In this document: piece after piece, positions 11,757 through 18,512 of the stretch
How the letters are laid out: the number at the start of each line of letters is the position of its first letter
Numbering within the stretch: the stretch's first letter is position 1
Source of the DNA: Wielerella bovis
Lineage (GTDB): Bacteria > Pseudomonadota > Gammaproteobacteria > Burkholderiales > Neisseriaceae
DNA length: 64,000 bases
Direction of reading: 5' to 3'
NCBI RefSeq assembly: GCF_022354465.1
Contig: NZ_CP092361.1
Span: 186,001 to 250,000 of the forward strand
Notes under the pieces: model-generated
The model's database searches: none
Told to the model about the DNA's origin: nothing
What the model saw: the letters and a program-made list of their open reading frames with translations, nothing else
Position numbers and translations under genes: made by a program

Positions 11757-12143
11757 ATGAAATCCAAAATCCTATTTGCCATTTTCACATTTCTCCTTTG
11801 CACTTTTGCTCGCGCTGATTTGCCATTAAGTCTAGAAGACATTTTGACCGACAAAGGCAAATTCAAATTAGAAAGCAGCCTGACCTATGTCAATAGCGAA
11901 CGCAATCGCAACCAATTCGCCAACCCCATTTACATTCAAACCACCAACAACACGCTGGTCGCCGTCCCCACCACTTTGGGTAATACCGACAGCAACAGCG
12001 ATGTGGTGGTCGGCACGGTGGGTCTGCGCTACGGCTTAACTGGCAAAACCGATGTGTATGCCAGCGCAAGCCATTTGTGGCGCAGCGAACGCGAATTTAG
12101 CGGTTCAGGCAGCCTGAAAAGGGTTTTTGGTAATTTTGTGTGA
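11757..12143 (+). pseudogene. Truncated copy of the outer-membrane barrel gene
   Basis: The first 120 or so codons are almost identical to the full barrel gene at 13107-13985, including the signal peptide and DLPLSLEDILTDKGKFKLESS. Identity stops exactly at a DUS (GGTTCAGGCAGCCTGAAAA), after which the reading frame continues for only seven unrelated residues. The remaining 170 residues and any following peptidase gene are missing. It is probably a relic of a duplicated locus that recombined at the uptake sequence. Confidence 0.9.
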
Positions 12144-12290
12144 ACTTAAAATCAATAAATTATAAATAGATATTCATCTGTTGATAAAAATCACTTTACT
12201 TTATTAATATTTATTCTTATTATTAATATCAGTAACGTTACCAACAAGCAAAAAATTTTTTTAATCAACTTTTTCATAAGGATCAATGCC

Positions 12291-12746
12291 ATGCAAAATA
12301 AAATTGCTGCTTTGATTATGGCGACTTTCGTTGCCACGCCAGTAATGGCACAAGATTTTGATAAACAAGTGTTTGCTAACCAAAATGTGAAAGCGATTGA
12401 GCTGTCGCAAACTGAAATGCAAGAAACGCAAGGAGAGTGGGTAGCAAATGCTGTTGGTGGAGTTGTTGGTGGTGTATCAGCTGGTGCTGGATATTTATTG
12501 GGTGGTGGCAAAGACCCATATAAATTTATGGGGCAAGTTGGTTTAGGTACAGCAGGTGGCGCTTTAAATCCATTGAGAGCAGGAGCACAAGCTACCGCAG
12601 CATTGGCAAAGGCTGCTACTCATGCAAGTATTAATCGCGCAGCTAAACATATTGCCACAGATATTGGTAAAAAAGCATTAACTACTGGTGTATCTGCTGG
12701 GGGTGGTTCATTCGTATCTACAAAATTCTCTGGCAAATATTTCTGA
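12291..12746 (+). CDS. Secreted glycine-rich bacteriocin- or amyloid-like precursor B
   Basis: A 151-residue paralog of precursor A. Residues 1-20 are a signal peptide (ends PVMA) and residues 21-48 the shared leader ending ELSQTEMQETQG. The core is different and strongly glycine-zipper-like (NAVGGVVGGVSAGAGYLLGGG), followed by an Ala-rich amphipathic stretch and a GVSAGGGSF motif. There is no NGHF tail. The bases just before the ATG are nearly the same as those before precursor A, including TTTTTCATAAGGAT. A long stem-loop and a 59-residue membrane ORF follow, then the barrel and C39 peptidase genes. Conserved leader with variable core is what bacteriocin precursor paralogs look like; this function is inferred. 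Confidence 0.8.
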   Translation: MQNKIAALIMATFVATPVMAQDFDKQVFANQNVKAIELSQTEMQETQGEWVANAVGGVVGGVSAGAGYLLGGGKDPYKFMGQVGLGTAGGALNPLRAGAQATAALAKAATHASINRAAKHIATDIGKKALTTGVSAGGGSFVSTKFSGKYF

Positions 12747-12780
12747 TGCAGTTTCTTTTTTAAGAAAAAATAAATAATTT

Positions 12781-12847
12781 GCAGGGTAGAGACAAGATGT
12801 ACCAATATAAAATTGGCAACAATCTACCCTGCAATAAATTTTTTTAG
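12781..12847 (+). terminator. Stem-loop terminator after precursor B
   Basis: GCAGGGTAGA and TCTACCCTGC (12781-12790, 12823-12832) pair, with an inner CCAAT/ATTGG stem. A run of seven T follows at 12841. It occupies the same position as the stem-loop after precursor A. Confidence 0.7.
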
Positions 12848-12858
12848 ATTATTCCAAA

Positions 12859-13038
12859 ATGAGCCAATTCTTTATTCTAATCATCAAATATCTAATAATT
12901 TTAACATTATTTGTATTAGTAAATATGTTAATTAGCTATTACTATCCTAACGAAGATATGTTATTTATGCGGACAGGAATATGTCTTTTTTTAGGTATCT
13001 TGCTAAATAAATTTTTATCCAAGAACAAATCAGTATAA
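12859..13038 (+). CDS. Small hydrophobic membrane protein, candidate immunity protein B
   Basis: A 59-residue ORF starting MSQFFILIIKYLIILTLFVL. It has two hydrophobic segments (residues 4-27 and 37-52) separated by YYYPNEDML and a basic tail (NKFLSKNKSV). It lies between precursor B and the barrel gene. Its size, topology and place parallel the ORF after precursor A, and small two-helix membrane proteins of this kind commonly give immunity to bacteriocins. There is no clear Shine-Dalgarno, so expression is uncertain. Confidence 0.5.
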   Translation: MSQFFILIIKYLIILTLFVLVNMLISYYYPNEDMLFMRTGICLFLGILLNKFLSKNKSV

Positions 13039-13106
13039 GGCAATACATACCCAATATTATTCAATTCATTAAAACAATATAAATTAACTCTTTACTTTTC
13101 AAAATC

Positions 13107-13985
13107 ATGAAATCCAAAATCCTATTCGCCATTATCACATTTTTGGCTTGCGCTTTTGCCCATGCTGATTTGCCATTAAGTTTGGAAGACATTTTGACCG
13201 ACAAAGGCAAATTCAAATTAGAAAGCAGCCTTACCTATGCCAACAGCGAACGCAATCGCAACCAATTCGCCAACCCCATTTACATTCAAACCACCAACAA
13301 CACATTGGTCGCAGTCCCCACCGCTTTGGGCAATACCGACAGCAACAGTGATGTGGTGGTCGGCACGGTGGGGCTGCGCTATGGCTTAACGGGCAAAACC
13401 GATGTTTACGCCAGCGCAAGCCATTTGTGGCGTAGCGAACGCGAATTTAACGGTTCAGGCAGCCTGAAAAACCGCGACCGTCAATTTTCCGATGTTTCGC
13501 TGGGCGTGAGCCACACTTTTATGCAAGATGGCAAAAATCCCGCACTGATTGGTTTTGCTGAAACAACGGTTTACGAAAAATCGCAGGGTAAATCATCATC
13601 GGGCAAATCGTGGACGGTCGGCGCAACCACCTACAAAGCCATAGACCCTGTGGTTTTGTCGTTTACAGCCGCGTATCGCCATAATTTAAAAAAGAAAATC
13701 GCAGATGGCGACACCTTTCAGGCTGGCAATTACATCATGCTTAATCCGTCCGTGAGTTTTGCGGCAAACGACAAAATCAGTTTGACAGGCGGTGTGCAAT
13801 GGCTCAACGCGCAAGCCGATAAAATCAATGGCAAAAAAATGGCAGTGCGTACCACTTCCACCTATGCTCATGCTGGTGTGGGTTTTGGTGTAACGCGTGA
13901 TACTTCGCTCAATGCTTCGGTACGTTGGAAAGTGTCAGGGCAGAGTAGTTCGGAATTGAAATTAGGTTTGACCCACAATTTTTAA
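13107..13985 (+). CDS. Putative outer-membrane beta-barrel protein of the C39-linked locus
   Basis: A 292-residue exported protein. The signal peptide ends AFAHA. A conserved N-terminal motif follows (DLPLSLEDILTDKGKFKLES), then alternating amphipathic strands through to a terminal Phe (LKLGLTHNF), typical of barrel proteins. Pairing with a periplasmic C39 peptidase and small secreted glycine-rich proteins recalls FapF with FapD in the Pseudomonas functional-amyloid system; similarity to FapF itself cannot be shown here. The stop lies nine bases before the peptidase start, so the two are co-transcribed. A truncated copy lies at 11757-12143. Confidence 0.75.
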   Translation: MKSKILFAIITFLACAFAHADLPLSLEDILTDKGKFKLESSLTYANSERNRNQFANPIYIQTTNNTLVAVPTALGNTDSNSDVVVGTVGLRYGLTGKTDVYASASHLWRSEREFNGSGSLKNRDRQFSDVSLGVSHTFMQDGKNPALIGFAETTVYEKSQGKSSSGKSWTVGATTYKAIDPVVLSFTAAYRHNLKKKIADGDTFQAGNYIMLNPSVSFAANDKISLTGGVQWLNAQADKINGKKMAVRTTSTYAHAGVGFGVTRDTSLNASVRWKVSGQSSSELKLGLTHNF

Positions 13986-13994
13986 GCAAAACTC

Positions 13995-14633
13995 ATGAAA
14001 AAATCTCTGTTTTTGTTATTTTGGCTGCCTGAAATGGTGTTTGCCAATCCTGTTTTCAATGAAAATCCGATTGTTCATCAAAAAGTGCAAGTGCAAAGTT
14101 GGAAAGCGCAGCGGGATTTTGGCATTGTGAAACAGGATTTGGATTTTTCCTGTGGTGCGGCTTCGGTGGCGACTTTGTTAAATAATTTTTATGGGCAAAA
14201 TGTTACCGAAGAAGAAGTGTTGGACAAAATGGACAAAACCCAAATGCGGGCTTCATTTGACGATATGCAGCGCATTATGCCCGAATTGGGTTTTGAAGCA
14301 AAAGGTTACGCGCTGCCGTTTGAGCAGTTGGTGCAGTTGAAAATTCCTGTGATTGTGTATTTGAAATATCGCAAAACCGACCATTTTTCGGTATTGCGTG
14401 GGATTAATGATGATGTGGTTTGGCTGGCTGACCCGTCTTTGGGGCATGTTTCCATGAGCAAGGCGCAATTTTTGGACGCTTGGCAAACGCGAGACGGAGA
14501 AATGGCTGGAAAAATTTTGGCGATTGTGCCAGCCAAACAAAATATCGCCCAAAATGGGGCATTTTTTGTGAAAAATCCCACGCGTAAAACACAGTTCATC
14601 ACGCAACAAATGCAGTTGAAACGTGTTTTTTGA
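13995..14633 (+). CDS. Stand-alone periplasmic C39-family cysteine peptidase
   Basis: A 212-residue protein with a signal peptide (ends VFA) and one C39 peptidase domain. The catalytic residues are visible: Cys53 in DLDFSCGAASVATLL, His130 in KTDHFSVLRG and Asp146 in VWLADPSLG. C39 enzymes cut double-glycine leaders and are usually fused to ABC exporters. Here there is no transporter, as in FapD-type proteins. The obvious substrates are precursors A and B, cut after the QG of the leader once they reach the periplasm, or the barrel protein. A partial DUS lies inside the signal-peptide codons. Confidence 0.85.
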   Translation: MKKSLFLLFWLPEMVFANPVFNENPIVHQKVQVQSWKAQRDFGIVKQDLDFSCGAASVATLLNNFYGQNVTEEEVLDKMDKTQMRASFDDMQRIMPELGFEAKGYALPFEQLVQLKIPVIVYLKYRKTDHFSVLRGINDDVVWLADPSLGHVSMSKAQFLDAWQTRDGEMAGKILAIVPAKQNIAQNGAFFVKNPTRKTQFITQQMQLKRVF

Positions 14634-14757
14634 TTTTAAGATAGGCGTCAGGTTCTAAATGTTTTCAGGCTGCCTTTTCGTTTTTTACACAAACAATAGG
14701 CAGCCTGAAAGCATTTTCCGCTACAATTGTCATTTTTATCTTTTCCTATCTATATCT

Positions 14758-15834
14758 ATGTACCAACCCAACAAAAAACGCCTGTGGTTACCATGGCTAG
14801 CAGGATTTCTGCTCATCACTTTTTTGGTGTTATTTTTTCGCTATCTCGGCGGCATACTCACTCCGTTTATCATCGCCGCTGTGTTGGCATACATTCTCAA
14901 TCCATTAGTTTGTAAACTGGAAGCACGCCATATCAAACGCGGACGTGCATCCATGTGGGTAATGTTGCTTGCCTTATTTGTGATTGTCTCATTATTGTTG
15001 GTTATCGTTCCCATGTTGATAGGGCAATTTCAAATTATTGTGCGCCGCATTCCCGAATTGGTGGACTATACTCAAACCCATGCCCTGCCTTGGTTTAATG
15101 CCAAATTTGGTGAATACATCACACTCAATTCAGAAACCGTGATTACATGGTTACGCAACAACGCGCAAAGCATTCAACAATCGCTACAAAAAGCCATGCC
15201 CATTCTGATGCAACAAAGTGGTGCAGTGGCAGCAGGTATCAGCAATATTATTTTGCTGCCCCTATTGTTGTATTATTTTTTGCTGGACTGGTCGCGCTGG
15301 GAAGAAGGCATACGCACACTTATCCCACGCCGTTATCTCGCCACCTACACGCGCGTTACCACCGAAATGGACACCGTATTGGGTGAATTTCTGCGTGGGC
15401 AACTGCTCGTCATGATGATAATGGGCATATTTTACGGCGCAGGGTTGATGTTTATCGGATTGGAATCAGGTTTTGCCATCGGCATGGTAGCGGGGATTTT
15501 GGTGTTTATCCCCTATTTGGGCGCATTCACAGGCTTATTATTGGCAACATTAGCCGCTATTTTGCAATTTGGCTCATGGGGCGGATTACTGGCAGTTTGG
15601 ACGGTTTTCTTGATTGGACAATTACTAGAAAGTTTCTTGATTACGCCTAAAATTGTTGGCGACCGCATCGGCTTATCGCCATTTTGGGTGATTTTCGCGC
15701 TGATGGCATTTGGACAACTGCTCGGATTTGTGGGTATGCTCGTTGCCTTGCCACTTGCCGCTATTTGTTTGGTGCTTATCCACGAAGGTAAAAATGTTTA
15801 TTTAAATAGCAAATTTTATCATCGTGAAAAATAA
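14758..15834 (+). CDS. AI-2E family (PerM-like) membrane permease
   Basis: A 358-residue inner-membrane protein of the AI-2 exporter/PerM family. The ATG at 14758 opens MYQPNKKRLWLPWLAG, followed by about seven to eight membrane segments and the family-typical amphipathic region (residues 100-150, NNAQSIQQSLQKAMPILMQQ). The second half has IPYLGAFTGLLLATLAA and GDRIGLSPFWVIFALMAFGQL, which is the most conserved block. A longer in-frame reading upstream runs through DUS copies and is unlikely. The transported solute is not known; the family name comes from TqsA. A strong DUS terminator follows. Confidence 0.85.
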   Translation: MYQPNKKRLWLPWLAGFLLITFLVLFFRYLGGILTPFIIAAVLAYILNPLVCKLEARHIKRGRASMWVMLLALFVIVSLLLVIVPMLIGQFQIIVRRIPELVDYTQTHALPWFNAKFGEYITLNSETVITWLRNNAQSIQQSLQKAMPILMQQSGAVAAGISNIILLPLLLYYFLLDWSRWEEGIRTLIPRRYLATYTRVTTEMDTVLGEFLRGQLLVMMIMGIFYGAGLMFIGLESGFAIGMVAGILVFIPYLGAFTGLLLATLAAILQFGSWGGLLAVWTVFLIGQLLESFLITPKIVGDRIGLSPFWVIFALMAFGQLLGFVGMLVALPLAAICLVLIHEGKNVYLNSKFYHREK

Positions 15835-15835
15835 T

Positions 15836-15873
15836 AAAAGGCAGCCTGAAAAATAGTTTTCAGGCTGCCTTTT
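15836..15873. terminator. DUS-pair terminator between convergent genes
   Basis: AAAAGGCAGCCTGAAAA and its inverted copy flank a short loop and end in TTTT, serving the permease and the convergent zinc-ribbon gene. Confidence 0.8.
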
Positions 15874-15944
15874 ATTATTTCACAGGAAATATTAGGGACG
15901 AATGACAACATAACGGTGTCATTAGTCCCTATTTTCAATCGTCA

Positions 15945-16262
15945 TCAACGCAAGAAAACGGGCACTTTCTTTTTATAATTATTTGCCAAATACGATTGCT
16001 GCAAAATCACAGGTTTGGACGCAGCAGATGGTTTATCTGCCAAAACAGGATTAACTTCCGCAACAACCATCATATCGGGATGTTGTTTTAATTTATGTAA
16101 TTCTTGCGCCACTTCGTTGTAGCGTTTGACCAAATGTTCCACAAAAGTAACGGTATCAAAAACCATCACAGGTTTTCCACATTGGCTGCATTGGGTCGGA
16201 GTGAAGTTTGGGTTTGTGCATTCACTAACATGTTTACAATATTTACAACGATAAATAGACAT
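15945..16262 (-). CDS. Small zinc-ribbon protein of unknown function
   Basis: A 105-residue protein. CKYC near residues 6-9 and CSQCGKP near 25-31 could bind one zinc as a rubredoxin-like knuckle pair. The middle (residues 38-60) is a predicted helix (FVEHLVKRYNEVAQELHKLK). The C-terminal half is Pro/Ala-rich and unstructured. An AAGGAAG site precedes the ATG. No neighbour on the same strand is close enough to suggest an operon. Function is not recognised. Confidence 0.65.
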   Translation of the reverse strand: MSIYRCKYCKHVSECTNPNFTPTQCSQCGKPVMVFDTVTFVEHLVKRYNEVAQELHKLKQHPDMMVVAEVNPVLADKPSAASKPVILQQSYLANNYKKKVPVFLR

Positions 16263-16344
16263 TTTTTTCTTCCTTAATTTTAGGGAATGATGGCAAATTT
16301 AAGTCCGTGTTAATTTACCTGTAGCTTACCACTTTGTTTTAACT

Positions 16345-16510
16345 TAGAACTTGTATTCACAATCTTAATAACTTGCTTTTATCGACACTTTATGCGCCTA
16401 TTGCGTTGGCTTTTCATGCCAATATTTCAATATTGGCATGAAAAGTCGCCTTGTATTCGTACGAATTGACAATAAAATCAAGCCATCAATTTTACGAACA
16501 CAGGTTCTAA
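16345..16510. repeat. Family D repeat element with TTAGAAC-type inverted ends
   Basis: Begins TTAGAACTTGTATTCAC and ends GAACACAGGTTCTAA, an imperfect terminal inverted repeat. The inner blocks (CTTGCTTTTATCG, CACTTTATGCGC) match the inverted element at 34733-34872. A 17-bp perfect hairpin (CTTTTCATGCCAATATT, loop TC) lies inside at 16410-16445 and is not in the other copy. Confidence 0.7.
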
Positions 16511-16758
16511 ATTGAATCCACTATAAAAATTGTCATTAACTCCTATGGGAAAATCCAATAGGCAGCCTGAAATGTATAATAAAATTTCTATTTATAAATT
16601 TTAATTTTTTTATGATGAAATGATTGAAACATAATTACTTATCAAAGACAAGAGTAAATATTCAAAAAAATGAAATAATGAGACATATTGAGTATTTTTG
16701 TTGCTAAAAAGCAGCCTGAAATTGATAGCAATTTGATTTTTAGAGAATAATGCTAGAT

Positions 16759-16831
16759 TATAGTCGTTTAAAATAAAAAATAACACAGCGGTTGCTGTCA
16801 CTTTGTCTTATTTCTACTTTAAACGACTATA
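16759..16831. mobile_element. Short family B MITE (73 bp)
   Basis: Ends TATAGTCGTTTAAAATA and TTTAAACGACTATA, with most of the core deleted. Confidence 0.8.
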
Positions 16832-16855
16832 TTAGCCCCTAACGGCAATGTTTTT

Positions 16856-18226
16856 TTATTTTTTCACAGGTTTTTCGGGGCGCACCCAACCTTCAATTGT
16901 AACTTGTTTAGCACGTGCCACCACCAATTTATTGGGTTCGCAATTTTTGGTAATCACGCTACCTGCGGCGGTAGTGGCTTTGTCGCCGACCGTTACGGGC
17001 GCAACCAACATCGTATCCGAACCAATGCGAACTTCATCGCCAATCACGGTTTTGTATTTGTTCACGCCGTCATAATTGCAAGTAATTGTGCCTGCGCCGA
17101 TATTGGTTTTGGTGCCGATGGTCGCATCGCCCAAATAAGTCAAATGATTGGCTTTGCTGCCTTTGCCGATGGTGCTGTTTTTCACTTCTACGAAATTGCC
17201 GATGTGTACTTCGTCCGCCAATACCGCATTGGGGCGCAAACGGGCAAATGGCCCAATTTGTGCGTTTGCACCAATCTCGCAATCTTCCAAATGACTAAAT
17301 GGCGCAATCACCGTGCCTGCACCAATTTTTGCGTTATGAATCACGCAATTTGCGCCAATTTGCACATCATCTGCCAGCTCCACGCAGCCTGAAAACACGC
17401 AGTTCACATCAATCACCACATCTTGACCGCATTTCAGGCTGCCTCGTACATCAAAACGCGCAGGGTCGCGCAAAGTTACGCCTTGTTTCAATAATTCATC
17501 AGCACGATTATTTTGATAAATTCTTTCTAATTCAGCCCGTTGTACTTTATTATTCACGCCAGCCGCCAAATACGATGCGCGTACCGCCAATGGATGCACG
17601 GCAATATTGTCCGCATTCGCCAAGCCAATCACATCGGTCAAATAATATTCGCCTTGCGCGTTATTGGCATTGAGCGCGTTCAGCCAGCCAGCCAGTTTGT
17701 TGTTGGGCAAAACAAAAATGCCTGTATTGATTTCAGTAATGGCTTTTTGTTCGGCATTGGCATCTTTTTCTTCCACAATCGCGGTTACTTGATTATTTTG
17801 ATTGCGGATGATTCTGCCGTAACCTGTTGGATTGTCCAAAATATCAGTCAGCAAACCGACTTCTTCGCCAGCCGTATCCAATAATTGTTGCAAAGTGGCG
17901 GTATCAATCAGCGGCACATCACCATACAACACCAGCGTGCGACCTGTTTGCGGAATATGCGGTAAAGCGGATTTGACCGCGTGTCCTGTGCCAAGTTGTT
18001 CGGTTTGCTCCACCCAATTCACATTTTTGTGTGAAAGTTGCGCCAATACTTGCTCTTTGCCATGCCCAATCACAACATTAATGCTTTCAGGCTGCAATTG
18101 TTCAGCGGTGTTAATAACGTGTTCCAGCATGGATTTGCCACCAATTTGGTGCAAAACTTTGGGCATTTTGGAATACATGCGTGTGCCTTTGCCTGCGGCG
18201 AGAATAATGATGTAAAGATTTGACAT
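16856..18226 (-). CDS. glmU: Bifunctional UDP-N-acetylglucosamine pyrophosphorylase / glucosamine-1-phosphate N-acetyltransferase
   Basis: Makes UDP-GlcNAc, the precursor of peptidoglycan and LPS, by acetylating glucosamine-1-phosphate and then coupling it to UTP. Residues 1-230 are the uridyltransferase domain with LAAGKGTRMYSKMPKVLH at the N-terminus and EQTEQLGTGHAV. Residues 250-456 are a left-handed beta-helix acetyltransferase with hexapeptide repeats and the NFVEVKNSTIGKGSKANHLTYLGD block. 456 residues is the normal length. It stands alone between repeat-rich stretches. Confidence 0.97.
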   Translation of the reverse strand: MSNLYIIILAAGKGTRMYSKMPKVLHQIGGKSMLEHVINTAEQLQPESINVVIGHGKEQVLAQLSHKNVNWVEQTEQLGTGHAVKSALPHIPQTGRTLVLYGDVPLIDTATLQQLLDTAGEEVGLLTDILDNPTGYGRIIRNQNNQVTAIVEEKDANAEQKAITEINTGIFVLPNNKLAGWLNALNANNAQGEYYLTDVIGLANADNIAVHPLAVRASYLAAGVNNKVQRAELERIYQNNRADELLKQGVTLRDPARFDVRGSLKCGQDVVIDVNCVFSGCVELADDVQIGANCVIHNAKIGAGTVIAPFSHLEDCEIGANAQIGPFARLRPNAVLADEVHIGNFVEVKNSTIGKGSKANHLTYLGDATIGTKTNIGAGTITCNYDGVNKYKTVIGDEVRIGSDTMLVAPVTVGDKATTAAGSVITKNCEPNKLVVARAKQVTIEGWVRPEKPVKK

Positions 18227-18303
18227 GGTTTTTTCCTTAAAAATGAGGTTTCAGGCTGCCATTATTGTGGATAAGCTATTCAATACATTATAGTACAAAA
18301 TAC

Positions 18304-18413
18304 TATAAGTCGTTTAAAATAGAGATAAAACAAGGCGACAGCGATTCTCGAGTACAAATCGTATTTGTACATAAACTAACAACACGGCATTATTTTTATT
18401 TTAAACGACTCTA
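18304..18413. mobile_element. Family B MITE upstream of the AAA+ gene
   Basis: A 110-bp element with inverted ends TATAAGTCGTTTAAAAT and ATTTTAAACGACTCTA and the shared ACAAGGCGACAGCG core; the ends are slightly degenerate. Confidence 0.8.
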
Positions 18414-18512
18414 TTTTTCAGGCTGCCTTTTCATATTTCACAACTATGCAGCCTGAAAAACAATTTATAGTAAAATACACTACAACTTATTGAAAAGAAA
18501 AAAATAGTTATC

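Larger units (their letters stand above)
16263..16855. other. Gene-free region of repeats
   Basis: This 593-base AT-rich stretch between the zinc-ribbon gene and the end of glmU holds a family D repeat element (16345-16510) with an internal hairpin, a lone DUS at 16560 and a short family B MITE (16759-16831). No supported coding region was found. Confidence 0.7.
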
